A stretch of 64,000 nucleotides of DNA from Dermabacter vaginalis (GTDB lineage: Bacteria > Actinomycetota > Actinomycetes > Actinomycetales > Dermabacteraceae): positions 1,488,001-1,552,000 of the forward strand of contig NZ_CP012117.1 in the NCBI RefSeq assembly GCF_001678905.1, given 5' to 3'. The notes under the pieces are model-generated. The model ran no database searches and had not been told where the DNA came from. It saw only the letters and a list, made by a program, of their open reading frames with translations. Each line of letters starts with the position of its first letter. Position 1 is the stretch's first letter. This document shows positions 48,016 through 57,030 of the stretch, one piece after another. The translations under genes and the position numbers were made by a program.

Positions 48016-49088
48016 GGGTTCCGACGCAGGCCCTCGACTTATCGCCCCTTCAGCGCTTTGGCTCGTTCAAGGTCAAACTGGGCGTCATCGTTGCCGTATC
48101 CGTGCTCGTCGCCGCACTCCTTGGCTGGGCCGGTTCAGCTGCGGGACTCAATCCCCTGCTCTTCATCCCGCTCACGGTGCTCGCCGCTCTCGTCGTGACA
48201 CAGATCCTCGCGCGAGGCATGACGCGGCCCCTGAGAGAAATGACCGTCGCCGCGAAGGCCATGGCGCTCGGAGATTACGGCAGGCGCGTCACCACAAAAT
48301 CTCGCGACGAGGTGGGGCAGCTCGCGTCGGCCTTTAACACGATGTCCGCTGAGCTTGCCCGCACGGATGAGCTCCGCCGCGACCTCGTGGCAAACGTCTC
48401 CCACGAGCTGCGTACCCCCGTCGCGGCTCTGCGCGGCCAGCTGGAAAACATGGTCGACGGCGTGACCCCCGCGACGACCGAGAGTCTCGAGATTGCGCTC
48501 GGCGAGACTGAACGCCTCACGCGGCTCGTCACCCATCTCCTCGACCTCTCACGGCTTGAGGCCGGAGTCGTGGATATTGAGCGCGAGCGCATTGCCCTCA
48601 CGCCGTTTCTTCACGAAGCCGTGGACAGCGCCCAACTTGCCGCACGTGTGCAAGAGCGTGACGTGCGCTTCGTGATCGACGTTCAGCCGCAAGAGTTATG
48701 CGTGACCGCCGATCCCGCGCGCATTCACCAAGTCATCGCGAACCTGCTCGACAACGCCTCGCGCCATTCTCCGAGCGGCGGCACAATCTATGTGCGCGCG
48801 TGGGAGTTCAAGAACACAGGTTCGATCGCCATCGAGGTGCGTGACCAGGGCCCCGGCATCGCCGAAGCGGACCGCGAAGCCGTTTTCGAACGTTTCGAAC
48901 GCGGCGGAACTCCCGATCAAAGCGGCGGCACAGGCCTGGGCCTCGCGATCGCACGCTGGGCCGTGGAGTTACATGGCGGAACCATCGAGGTGATCGACCA
49001 TCCGGGGCGCGATTCTGCGGACCCAAGCTCGACGATCCGCGTTCTGCTCCCGAACACCCCCCAACGTGACGAGCGCGCGCTCGGTTAG
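48012..49088 (+). CDS. Sensor histidine kinase (HAMP-HisKA-HATPase)
   Basis: 358 aa from GTG 48012. Two close membrane segments (about 20-40 and 45-64) leave almost no outer loop, so it probably senses within or near the membrane. HAMP domain (about 66-118), HisKA with the phosphorylated His in NVSHELRTPVAALRG, and HATPase_c with N box NLLDNASRHS, G1 DQGPGIAEAD and G2 GGTGLGLAI follow. It phosphorylates the preceding response regulator. Confidence 0.95.
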   Translation: MRVPTQALDLSPLQRFGSFKVKLGVIVAVSVLVAALLGWAGSAAGLNPLLFIPLTVLAALVVTQILARGMTRPLREMTVAAKAMALGDYGRRVTTKSRDEVGQLASAFNTMSAELARTDELRRDLVANVSHELRTPVAALRGQLENMVDGVTPATTESLEIALGETERLTRLVTHLLDLSRLEAGVVDIERERIALTPFLHEAVDSAQLAARVQERDVRFVIDVQPQELCVTADPARIHQVIANLLDNASRHSPSGGTIYVRAWEFKNTGSIAIEVRDQGPGIAEADREAVFERFERGGTPDQSGGTGLGLAIARWAVELHGGTIEVIDHPGRDSADPSSTIRVLLPNTPQRDERALG

Positions 49089-49132
49089 TCTTGGGCGTAA
49101 ACGTTCTCCCACAGTGAAAGAGGCGATGGTCC

Positions 49133-52100
49133 GTGCACGAGGCCCACGAACAAGCATCGGGCGATTCCTTCGGGCCGAATCAGTGGCTCGTGGACGAGCT
49201 ACGCGCGCAGTTCGAGAAGGACCCCGGTAGCGTCGATCCATCGTGGGCCGCGTACTTCTCTTCCCACCCGCGAACGGCGAACGCCCCGAGGCGCGAAGAT
49301 GCGCACGATGTCGAGCACACCGCAGTCCAGGAAGAGTCCGAGCCTCCCGCCCCCATCGCCGAACCTGCCGAGCGGTGCGCGCGCGAGAAAGATTCGATGG
49401 TCACCCATAGCCACAGCGGAATCTCGTCAGCGTCGGACCGCCCCCGCACCCCGACCACCGAACTCCCCGCCCTTGCCTCATTCGAACCCACCGAACCCGA
49501 GCCGAGCCGCATGCGCGGCCCCGCCGCCGCGATCGTCAAAAACATGGACGAATCGCTCACGATCCCTACCGCGACAAGCGTGCGCGATATCCCCGTCAAA
49601 CTCATGTTCGACAATCGCGAGGTCATCAACGGGCACCTCCGCCGCATGCGTGACGGCAAGGTGAGCTTCACCCACCTCATTGGCTACGCCATGGTCGAGG
49701 CCATCAGCGAAGTTCCCGACATGAACAACGGCTTCGAAACGCGAGAGGGCAAGCCCACGTTGCTCACGCGCGAGGACATCAACTTCGGCCTCGCGATCGA
49801 TATTCACAGGGCCGACGGTCGACGAGGCCTCGTCGTCCCCAATATCAAAGGCGCGCAGCGCCTCACCTTCCGGCAGTTCCGCCGCGAATACGACAAGATC
49901 GTCAAGCGCGCGAGGAGCGGGAAACTGACGATCGCCGACTTCGAGGACACGACGGTATCGCTCACGAACCCCGGGGGGATCGGCACCGTGCACTCGGTTC
50001 CGCGCCTCATGAAGGGCCAGGGCGTGATCGTGGGCGTGGGCGCAATGAACTACCCGGCAGCGTTCCAGGGAGCAAGCCCTGAGACCCTCGCCCAACTCGC
50101 CGTTTCGAAGGTCATGACGCTCACCTCGACGTACGACCACCGCGTGATCCAAGGGGCAACCTCGGGCGAATTCCTGCGCGTCATGGCCAACAAACTCATG
50201 GGGCTCGACGGTTTCTACGAGCGGATCTTCACGTCGATGCGCGTGCCCTACGAGCCGATCCAGTGGGTTCCCGACAACCCGCTCAAGGATTCCGATCAGG
50301 AAAAGTTCGCGCACGTCATGGACCTCATCCACGCGTATCGCACGCGCGGGCACCTCGTCGCGGACATCGACCCCCTCCAGTACCGCCAGCGCAAGCACCC
50401 AGATCTTGACGTTTCCACCTATGGGCTTACCCTGTGGGACCTCGATCGCGCATTCCCCACGCGCGGCTTCGGCGGAACCGAACGCGCGACCTTGCGCGAG
50501 ATCATCGAGAAACTTCGCGATGCGTATTCACGCACGACGGGCGTTGAGTACATGCATCTCACCGACCCCGAAGAGCGCCTCTGGTTCCAGGCGCAAATTG
50601 AGCGCCCGCGCGATCCATTCACCAAGCAAGAGCTCACCCACATCATGGATCGTTTGAATGCCGCCGAGGCGTTCGAGCAGTTCCTCCAAACGAAATACGT
50701 GGGCCAGCGGCGCTTCTCGCTCGAGGGCGGTGAGGCCATGATTCCGCTTCTCGACACGGTCATGTCGGGCGCCGCGCGCGCCGGAATGGACGAAGTGTGC
50801 ATCGGTATGTCCCACCGCGGGCGCCTCAACGTGCTCGCGAACCTCGCGGGCAAAAGCCACGCCCAAATCTTCCAGGAGTTTGAAGGTACCGAGGACGTCG
50901 ACGAGCTCGGTTCGGGCGACGTGAAGTACCACCTCGGCACCGAAGGTTCGTTCACGTCGTGGGATGGCCACAGCACAAAGGTGTACCTCGCGGCGAACCC
51001 GAGCCACCTCGAGGCCGTCAACCCCGTGCTCGAAGGGATCGTGCGCGCGAAACAGGATCGCGCGCGGGGGCACGCACTCGAGTTCCCGATTCTGCCGATC
51101 CTCGTGCACGGCGATGCCGCATTCGCCGGCCAGGGCGTCGTGACTGAAACGCTCAACCTCTCCGAGCTTCGCGGCTACCGCACAGGCGGCACGATCCACG
51201 TGGTCATCAACAACCAGATCGGGTTCACGACCTCCCCCGATTCCTCGCGCAGCTCCTTCTACTCGACCGACATCGCCAAGGGCACGCAGCTGCCAATCTT
51301 CCACGTCAACGGCGATGACCCGGAAGCTGTCGTGCGCGCCGCCGAAATCGCGTTTGCGTATCGCCAGCGATTCCACCGAGACATCGTGATCGACATGGTG
51401 TGCTACCGCCGCCGCGGGCACAACGAGGGCGATGACCCCTCGATGACGCAGCCGCTCATGTACAAGATCATCGAGAACAAACCGAGCGTGCGCAATCTGT
51501 TCACGCAGACTCTCCTCGAGCGGGGCGACCTCTCCGACGACGAACTCCAAGGGGTCGTCGAAAACTTCCACTCCCACCTCGAGAATGCGTTTGCCGGCTC
51601 GCGCGCGGGCGCCGACGTGCACGGGGCGAGCGTGCGTGGCCTCGAGCTTCCCGACTCGCAGCAAGCGACCGAGCCGCCCCACGAAGCAGCCGCGTTCGAC
51701 ACGGGCGTAGAGCGCGAAATCCTGGAAAAGATCGCCGATGCGCACGCCGCCTACCCGGATGACTTCACGCCGCACCCCAAGATCGCGCAGCTCACCACGC
51801 GACGCATCGCGATGAGCCGCACGGGCGGCATCGACTGGGGTTTCGGTGAAATCCTCGCGTTTGGCTCGCTCCTCGTTGAGGGCCGCCCCGTGCGCCTCGC
51901 CGGTCAAGACTCCCGGCGCGGAACCTTCACGCAACGCCACGCCGTGTTCATCGACGGCAAAACTCAGGACACGTGGACCCCTCTCCAACATCTCGACCGC
52001 CACCAGGCAACCTTCAGCGTGTTCGATTCCTCGCTCAGCGAGTTCGCGGCCCTAGGCTTCGAATACGGCTACTCGGTGGAAGCGCTCGACTCCCTCGTGT

Positions 52101-52861
52101 TGTGGGAAGCGCAGTTTGGCGATTTCGCGAACGGCGCGCAAACGATCATCGATGAGTTCATCGCCAGCAGCGAACAAAAGTGGGGCCAGCGTTCAGGCGT
52201 GACCCTACTCCTCCCCCACGGCTTCGAAGGCCAGGGCCCGGACCACAGCTCCGCACGCCCCGAGCGTCTCCTCCAACTGTGCGCCGAAAGCAATATGCGG
52301 ATCGCCGCGCCCTCGACGCCAGCGAACTACTTCCACCTGCTGAGGCGCCAGGCGAAGCGACCCCGCAAACGCCCCCTCATCGTGCTCACGCCCAAATCGA
52401 TGCTGCGCAATAAAGCCGCCGCGAGCAGCGTAGAGGAGTTCCTCTCCGGCACATTCATGCCGGTCATTCCCGATCAGCACCGCACTCCCGAGTGTGTCAC
52501 TCGCGTGCTCTTATGCTCCGGGAAGATCTACTGGGAGCTCGAAAAGGAGCGACACAGTCGCGGCGATGAAGAAACGGCGATCGTTCGCCTCGAGCAGCTC
52601 GCTCCCCTTCCCAGCGACGCCCTGCGCGACGCGCTTGCACCGTTCGGCGACGCACCGCTCACGTGGGTGCAGGAAGAACCCCTCAACCAGGGCGCGTGGG
52701 GCCATCTCGCGATGAACCTCCCGCGTGATCTCTCCTCCCGCCTCCACGTCCTCGCGCGCCCTGCCTCCGCGAGCCCCGCAGCGGGTACCATGAAAAGGCA
52801 CATCGCAGAGCAACGCGAACTTCTCGAGCGCGCCTTCTCCAAGGACACACTCGAGAGGTAG
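49133..52861 (+). CDS. kgd: Multifunctional 2-oxoglutarate metabolism enzyme (Kgd/SucA with fused E2 core)
   Basis: 1242 aa, GTG start. The short N-terminal E1-type segment (FGPNQWLVDELRAQFEKDPGSVDPSWAAYF) is followed by a flexible linker. An E2 acyltransferase core without lipoyl domain comes next (about 130-365, ending DHRVIQGATSGEFL), then the E1o thiamine-diphosphate domains (GMSHRGRLN, GDAAFAGQGV...INNQ, YRRRGHNEGDDPS). It decarboxylates 2-oxoglutarate in the TCA cycle, giving succinyl-CoA with lipoyl E2 and E3 partners encoded elsewhere. This fused form is an actinobacterial hallmark. Confidence 0.97.
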   Translation: MHEAHEQASGDSFGPNQWLVDELRAQFEKDPGSVDPSWAAYFSSHPRTANAPRREDAHDVEHTAVQEESEPPAPIAEPAERCAREKDSMVTHSHSGISSASDRPRTPTTELPALASFEPTEPEPSRMRGPAAAIVKNMDESLTIPTATSVRDIPVKLMFDNREVINGHLRRMRDGKVSFTHLIGYAMVEAISEVPDMNNGFETREGKPTLLTREDINFGLAIDIHRADGRRGLVVPNIKGAQRLTFRQFRREYDKIVKRARSGKLTIADFEDTTVSLTNPGGIGTVHSVPRLMKGQGVIVGVGAMNYPAAFQGASPETLAQLAVSKVMTLTSTYDHRVIQGATSGEFLRVMANKLMGLDGFYERIFTSMRVPYEPIQWVPDNPLKDSDQEKFAHVMDLIHAYRTRGHLVADIDPLQYRQRKHPDLDVSTYGLTLWDLDRAFPTRGFGGTERATLREIIEKLRDAYSRTTGVEYMHLTDPEERLWFQAQIERPRDPFTKQELTHIMDRLNAAEAFEQFLQTKYVGQRRFSLEGGEAMIPLLDTVMSGAARAGMDEVCIGMSHRGRLNVLANLAGKSHAQIFQEFEGTEDVDELGSGDVKYHLGTEGSFTSWDGHSTKVYLAANPSHLEAVNPVLEGIVRAKQDRARGHALEFPILPILVHGDAAFAGQGVVTETLNLSELRGYRTGGTIHVVINNQIGFTTSPDSSRSSFYSTDIAKGTQLPIFHVNGDDPEAVVRAAEIAFAYRQRFHRDIVIDMVCYRRRGHNEGDDPSMTQPLMYKIIENKPSVRNLFTQTLLERGDLSDDELQGVVENFHSHLENAFAGSRAGADVHGASVRGLELPDSQQATEPPHEAAAFDTGVEREILEKIADAHAAYPDDFTPHPKIAQLTTRRIAMSRTGGIDWGFGEILAFGSLLVEGRPVRLAGQDSRRGTFTQRHAVFIDGKTQDTWTPLQHLDRHQATFSVFDSSLSEFAALGFEYGYSVEALDSLVLWEAQFGDFANGAQTIIDEFIASSEQKWGQRSGVTLLLPHGFEGQGPDHSSARPERLLQLCAESNMRIAAPSTPANYFHLLRRQAKRPRKRPLIVLTPKSMLRNKAAASSVEEFLSGTFMPVIPDQHRTPECVTRVLLCSGKIYWELEKERHSRGDEETAIVRLEQLAPLPSDALRDALAPFGDAPLTWVQEEPLNQGAWGHLAMNLPRDLSSRLHVLARPASASPAAGTMKRHIAEQRELLERAFSKDTLER

Positions 52862-52968
52862 CGGGAAAACCGCGCGAGCCAGGCGCCGCACACAAGGCGT
52901 AGGCAAGCGTCGGAACCCCGCCCTTGAACCGCCACAACCGCCATCGACGCCAACCGAAGGAAACGCAC

Positions 52969-53601
52969 GTGACTTCTTCCCCCGCCCCCACCAAGCCGCG
53001 CGTTCGCGTGATTGCCCTCGGCGACGAAATGCTTGCCGGCGCCGGCGACCAGCGCGCGATGGGATGGTTCACGCGCGCCCTCGCCCAGCACAACGGTTCG
53101 GGCGATCTCGTGGACTCCTACACCGCCGCGATCCCCGGCGAAACAACCGCGGAACTCGCACGGCGATGGGAAGCCGACGTCACTCGCCTGCTCGACACGC
53201 ACAACACGGGCGAAAGCGATGACACGCAGCACCGCGTCGTGATCGCTCTCGGCCGCGCCGACCTCGGCGCTGGCATCAGCATCGCGCGCTCGCGCCTCAA
53301 TCTCGCAACGGTCCTCGACGGCCTCGGCCACCTTCGGATCCCCGTCTTCGTCGTCGGCCCTGCCCCCTCAAAGGACCGTGAACGCACCGACGCGATCCTG
53401 GAGCTTTCGCACGCTTTCCACGACGTGTGCGCACGCCGCCGCATCCCCTACGTGGACCCAGCGGCCGCGCTTGCCCACCACGATCAATTCCTCGCCGATG
53501 TCGCGCGCTCGCCGCGCGATTTGCCGTCGCAAACCGGATACGGGCTCATCACGTGGCTCGTGCTTCACGGCGAATTCTCGGAATTCCTCGCCGCCCAGTA
53601 G
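52969..53601 (+). CDS. SGNH/GDSL-fold protein lacking the catalytic residues
   Basis: GTG at 52969 with AAGGAA upstream gives 210 aa. The overall pattern is an SGNH hydrolase: block I VIALGDEMLAG, block III VIALGRADLGAG, block V LPSQTGYGLI. Each catalytic position differs: the block I Ser is Glu (GDE), the block III Asn is Ala (GRAD for GxND), and the D-x-x-H of block V is not there. There is no signal peptide. It is likely a non-enzymatic or differently acting relative. It lies 107 nt after kgd. Confidence 0.65.
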   Translation: MTSSPAPTKPRVRVIALGDEMLAGAGDQRAMGWFTRALAQHNGSGDLVDSYTAAIPGETTAELARRWEADVTRLLDTHNTGESDDTQHRVVIALGRADLGAGISIARSRLNLATVLDGLGHLRIPVFVVGPAPSKDRERTDAILELSHAFHDVCARRRIPYVDPAAALAHHDQFLADVARSPRDLPSQTGYGLITWLVLHGEFSEFLAAQ

Positions 53602-53740
53602 GCTCCGACAGCGCGTGATGTTGATCCCCCTAGCGGCATGACCCCGCGGTCACGCGCGTGAAGTGTGAGACAATACCGGGGTTGCCTTCGCACCTGATGT
53701 GCGGGCAGTGACTCACGAATCGAACGAGAAGGAGAGTGCC

Positions 53741-53815
53741 ATGAGCAAGCGCGGACGCAAGCGCAAGTCGCGTAGGAAGAACAGCGCGAACCACGGTAAG
53801 CGCCCCAGCGCCTGA
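53741..53815 (+). CDS. Ribosomal protein bL37 (24 aa)
   Basis: ATG at 53741 preceded by GAAGGAGAG codes MSKRGRKRKSRRKNSANHGK followed by RPSA and TGA. This is the tiny, strongly basic large-subunit protein first seen in mycobacterial ribosome structures. It is too short for ordinary gene finding. Its location next to the rsrA-sigR locus fits actinobacterial order. A terminator follows 28 nt later. Confidence 0.88.
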   Translation: MSKRGRKRKSRRKNSANHGKRPSA

Positions 53816-53842
53816 GCAACGCGCTCGGCACGCGAATCCGTA

Positions 53843-53878
53843 AAACGCCCGGCTGACACATCAGCCGGGCGTTTCTTC
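53843..53878. terminator. Bidirectional intrinsic terminator between bL37 and rsrA
   Basis: A perfect 14-bp inverted repeat, AAACGCCCGGCTGA (53844-53857) with TCAGCCGGGCGTTT (53862-53875), has a four-base loop and A/T flanks on both sides. It lies between convergent genes. Confidence 0.93.
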
Positions 53879-53897
53879 GTTCACGGTGGCGGAGCAG

Positions 53898-54224
53898 CTA
53901 GCCGCGCGCGGGACCCTCACTCGTGCGGGTAACGGCGATCGATTCACTGCGCACGGTGCCGTCGGGCCCATAGCTCACGCGCACCTCGCGATAGGTGAGG
54001 GTGCGCGCCGAACCGCGCACGCGCTCGCGAAGTTCTTCGGAGGCACGACCCGCGCATGACGCGCGCAAAAGCTGGCGTACAAGTCGCGCCTGCTCGATTT
54101 CTCGCGCACATGCGGCGCACTCTCCAAGGTGGCTTTCGAGTTCAACCGCTTCGGCGTCGCTCAGCCGCCCGGTGAGGGCGCGATCGACCCGATCCATGAG
54201 GCGCTCAAGCGCTGGATCACCCAC
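53898..54224 (-). CDS. rsrA: Zinc-binding anti-sigma factor (RsrA/RshA-like)
   Basis: 108 aa, GTG start with AAAGGGG upstream. The ZAS motif H-x3-C-x2-C is present (H32, C36, C39 in SHLGECAACAREI). In Streptomyces RsrA and mycobacterial RshA a further cysteine in the first helix completes the redox zinc site; here Ala occupies that place, and no Cys exists even if the frame is read back to the preceding stop. One more Cys (C57) is present. It should bind and silence the sigma factor encoded just upstream, but its redox switch may differ. Confidence 0.82.
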   Translation of the reverse strand: MGDPALERLMDRVDRALTGRLSDAEAVELESHLGECAACAREIEQARLVRQLLRASCAGRASEELRERVRGSARTLTYREVRVSYGPDGTVRSESIAVTRTSEGPARG

Positions 54225-54323
54225 GAGTAGCCCCTTTCGTTGGTCTCAGCCCTGCCGACTCGGTGCCGCCTCTCGCGGCGCTTACACGGACACTGAACGC
54301 CTCACGTGCACCTTTTATTCCCC

Positions 54324-55019
54324 TCACGCTTGCGTCTCCTCGCCCGAGGCGGAATCGGCATCGCGCAAATAGCCGCGCTCGCGCGCGTACTGCTCGAGCG
54401 ACGCACGCAGGAGCCCGCGCCCCCGGTGGATACGCGACATCACGGTGCCGATCGGCGTGCCCATGATCTCGGCGATTTCCTTGTATGAGAATCCCTCGAC
54501 ATCCGCAAGGTAGACCGCTTCGCGGTAGTCGTCACGGAGGTCGTTCAGCGCGTCTTGAATATCGCCTTCGGGAAGAAGCGCGAGTGCTTCGGCTTCAGCG
54601 CTGCGAAGCCCCGTGCTGTCGTGAGAGGCCGCGCGAGCAAGCTGCCAATCTTCAACCTGCTCGCCTCCGGATTCCTTGGGGCGACGCTGCGCTTTGCGGT
54701 ACGACGAGATGAAGGCGTTGTGCATGATGCGGAAAAGCCAGGCGCGCATGTTCGTACCCGCCTTGAAGCTCGTGGAAGCACGAAATGCCCGGACATAGGT
54801 ATCTTGAACCAGGTCCTCGGCGTCGTGCTGATGCCGCGTGAGGCGAAGCGCGCCCGAATACAGTGCGTCGATGTGGCTGAGCGCCTCGTGCTCAAAGTCC
54901 TCGGGGCTGAGCGTCGTGGGTGACTCGGTGTCCGCCTGTGCTGCGGCAGCCTGTTCATCGCGCTCCACAGCACCCTCCACATCGCTCCCCGGACCGGGGA
55001 ACTTCTCGTTCTCGCTCAT
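54324..55019 (-). CDS. sigR: ECF RNA polymerase sigma factor, SigR/SigH type
   Basis: I start at ATG 55019 ([11 protein letters not shown]), 231 aa; ATG 55055 would add 12 residues but has no ribosome site. Region 2 ([45 protein letters not shown]) and region 4 ([40 protein letters not shown]) are clear. It controls the thiol-oxidative stress regulon and is paired with rsrA 99 nt downstream. aroA and rsgA on the other side match the M. tuberculosis sigH neighbourhood. I did not find a convincing SigR-type (GGAAT-GTT) autoregulatory promoter. Confidence 0.92.
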   Translation of the reverse strand: MSENEKFPGPGSDVEGAVERDEQAAAAQADTESPTTLSPEDFEHEALSHIDALYSGALRLTRHQHDAEDLVQDTYVRAFRASTSFKAGTNMRAWLFRIMHNAFISSYRKAQRRPKESGGEQVEDWQLARAASHDSTGLRSAEAEALALLPEGDIQDALNDLRDDYREAVYLADVEGFSYKEIAEIMGTPIGTVMSRIHRGRGLLRASLEQYARERGYLRDADSASGEETQA

Positions 55020-55117
55020 CGCTTCGACTCTACGCTGTTCAGGTGGGAGTTTCATGCGGTGCGGTAGTCTTGGCGTGTTCCGATTCGCATGGCTTTACAA
55101 AGGAAGCTGAGGAAAGC

Positions 55118-55687
55118 ATGTCCCTCGTTCGCCGCATCGCACGCCCCCTTCTCGCCGCACCGTTCATCTTCGAGGGTGTGCAGACCGCCATCCGCCCGGA
55201 TCGCGTTCTCGATGCTCTTCCCGTAACGATCGCCGACATCGACGAGCAGGTCTCCAAGAGCCCGCTCCCGACCGACGCCGAAACGATTCTTCGCACCGCC
55301 GGTGGCCTTGCCGCTGTCGCTGGCGCTGCCTTCGCGCTCAACAAGAAGCCGCGCCTTGCCTCCGCCACCCTCCTTCTCACCACCACGGTCGGCCTCGCAG
55401 GCCGCAAGCGTGTCTGGGAGCTCAAGGGCACCGAGCGCACCGAGGAACTGCGTGCGATCGCCGGTGACCTCGGCCTCCTCGGTGGCATTCTCCTCGCCGC
55501 TGTCGACACCGACGGTAAGCCTTCGCTCGCCTACCGCGTCGACAAGGCCATCGAGCGCGCCCAGAAGTCCGCTGCCGAAAAGCAGCGCGAGCTCGAAAAG
55601 GCCGCTAAGAAGAACAAGAAGAAGTCGTCGAAGAGCCTCGACGAGCTCGACCGCACGCTCGCGAAGAAGATCAAGCGCGCTGCCTGA
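55118..55687 (+). CDS. DoxX-like membrane protein with Lys-rich tail
   Basis: ATG at 55118 (GAGGAAAG upstream), 189 aa. It begins RRIARPLLAAPFIFEGVQTAI, the typical DoxX start, with four hydrophobic segments (about 8-25, 58-78, 84-100, 115-132). The last 45 residues are a Lys/Ala/Glu-rich helical tail. DoxX proteins take part in thiol/oxidative stress complexes in mycobacteria. Its divergent position beside sigR makes a stress role plausible, but this is inference. Confidence 0.75.
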   Translation: MSLVRRIARPLLAAPFIFEGVQTAIRPDRVLDALPVTIADIDEQVSKSPLPTDAETILRTAGGLAAVAGAAFALNKKPRLASATLLLTTTVGLAGRKRVWELKGTERTEELRAIAGDLGLLGGILLAAVDTDGKPSLAYRVDKAIERAQKSAAEKQRELEKAAKKNKKKSSKSLDELDRTLAKKIKRAA

Positions 55688-55701
55688 GTCCGGGGTTTTC
55701 C

Positions 55702-57030
55702 GTGTCTGACGTTCAGTGGACGGCGCCCGTTGCCCACGGGCCCATCGACGCTCACGTCAGCATTCCCGGCTCAAAGTCCCTCACGAATCGGTGGCTTGTG
55801 CTCGCCTCTCTTGCGAGCACACCCACCGCGCTCGTGGGGGCACTTGCGTCTCGCGATTCACGCCTCATGATCGAAGCGCTCGAAGCGCTCGGCGGGAATG
55901 TCCGCAAGAGTGATCGCGCGCTCGTCGTCGAGCCGCTCAATCCCGGCGCACCGAGCACCGATAACGAGACGCCGCTCGAGATTCACTGCGGCCTTGCGGG
56001 AACGGTCATGCGTTTCGTGCCGCCGCTTGCCGCGCTCTCGGGCCGACCCGTGACGTTCACGGGCGATGAGGGCGCGCTCGTGCGCCCCATGGCAGCGCTT
56101 CTCGATGCGCTTCGCCAGCAAGGCGTCGAGGTGACATGCCACGGCCAGGAAGGGTTCTTGCCCTTCACGGTGCACGGCAACGGCCTTCGCGGCGGCACGG
56201 TGACGATCGATGCGAGCGGCTCGAGCCAGTTCGTCTCTGCCCTCCTTCTCACGGCCGTCCGCGCCGATTCCCCCCTCACCATTCGCCATGTCGGCGAGCG
56301 CCTCCCCTCACTCCCCCATATCGAGATGACCCTCGCACTCCTTCGCGAGTGCGGCATCGACGCTCGCCATGAGGTCACGGATGGTCATCACGAATGGACC
56401 GTGACACCAGGCGAGCTGCGCCTGCCCGATCCGGTTACCGTTGAGCCCGATCTTTCCAACGCTGGCCCGTTCATCGCGGCGGCCCTCGTTGCCGGCGGCA
56501 CCGTCTCGATCGAGAACTGGCCGGAACAGACAACCCAACCGGGAGATGAATTCCGAAGGATCCTCCCCCTCATGGGCGCGCGCGTCGAGCGCATCGGGCC
56601 GGACGTCGAGTTTTCGGGCACGGGTCCCCTTCGAGGGATCGATATTGACCTGTCGGCCGTCGGCGAGCTCACCCCCACCATCGCAGCCCTCGCCGCTCTC
56701 GCCGACACTCCGAGTCGCCTTTCAGGCATCGGACACCTGCGCGGCCACGAGACGGACCGCGTCCACGCCCTCGCCGTCGAGCTCACAAAACTTGGCGCGC
56801 GTGTTCACGAGGGCGAGGACTTCCTCGAGATCACACCGGGCCCCATGACGGGCACCGTTGTCGAAACCTACAAGGACCACCGCATGGCAACCGCCGCCGC
56901 GATCATCGGGCTGCGCGTTCCCGGCGTTCGGGTCGTGAACGTCGACACGACGAACAAGACCCTTCCTGACTTCGTGGGAATGTGGACCTCAATGCTGCAC
57001 ACGGAAAGCCCCGCGGGGAACACGTGGTGA
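55702..57030 (+). CDS. aroA: 3-phosphoshikimate 1-carboxyvinyltransferase (EPSP synthase)
   Basis: 442 aa, GTG start 14 nt after the DoxX-like gene. EPSPS signatures are IPGSKSLTNRWL (about 22-33), CGLAGTVMRF (about 93-102), the DASGSSQF region and ETYKDHRMATA (C-terminal). The LAGTVMRF segment carries Val where many EPSPS have Ala or Pro. It catalyses the sixth shikimate step. It overlaps rsgA by GTGA. Confidence 0.95.
   Translation: MSDVQWTAPVAHGPIDAHVSIPGSKSLTNRWLVLASLASTPTALVGALASRDSRLMIEALEALGGNVRKSDRALVVEPLNPGAPSTDNETPLEIHCGLAGTVMRFVPPLAALSGRPVTFTGDEGALVRPMAALLDALRQQGVEVTCHGQEGFLPFTVHGNGLRGGTVTIDASGSSQFVSALLLTAVRADSPLTIRHVGERLPSLPHIEMTLALLRECGIDARHEVTDGHHEWTVTPGELRLPDPVTVEPDLSNAGPFIAAALVAGGTVSIENWPEQTTQPGDEFRRILPLMGARVERIGPDVEFSGTGPLRGIDIDLSAVGELTPTIAALAALADTPSRLSGIGHLRGHETDRVHALAVELTKLGARVHEGEDFLEITPGPMTGTVVETYKDHRMATAAAIIGLRVPGVRVVNVDTTNKTLPDFVGMWTSMLHTESPAGNTW

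Noticed and set aside
55020-55130. SigR-type autoregulatory promoter upstream of sigR
   Set aside because: A GGAAC is present on the minus strand, but the expected GTT at the right distance is missing.
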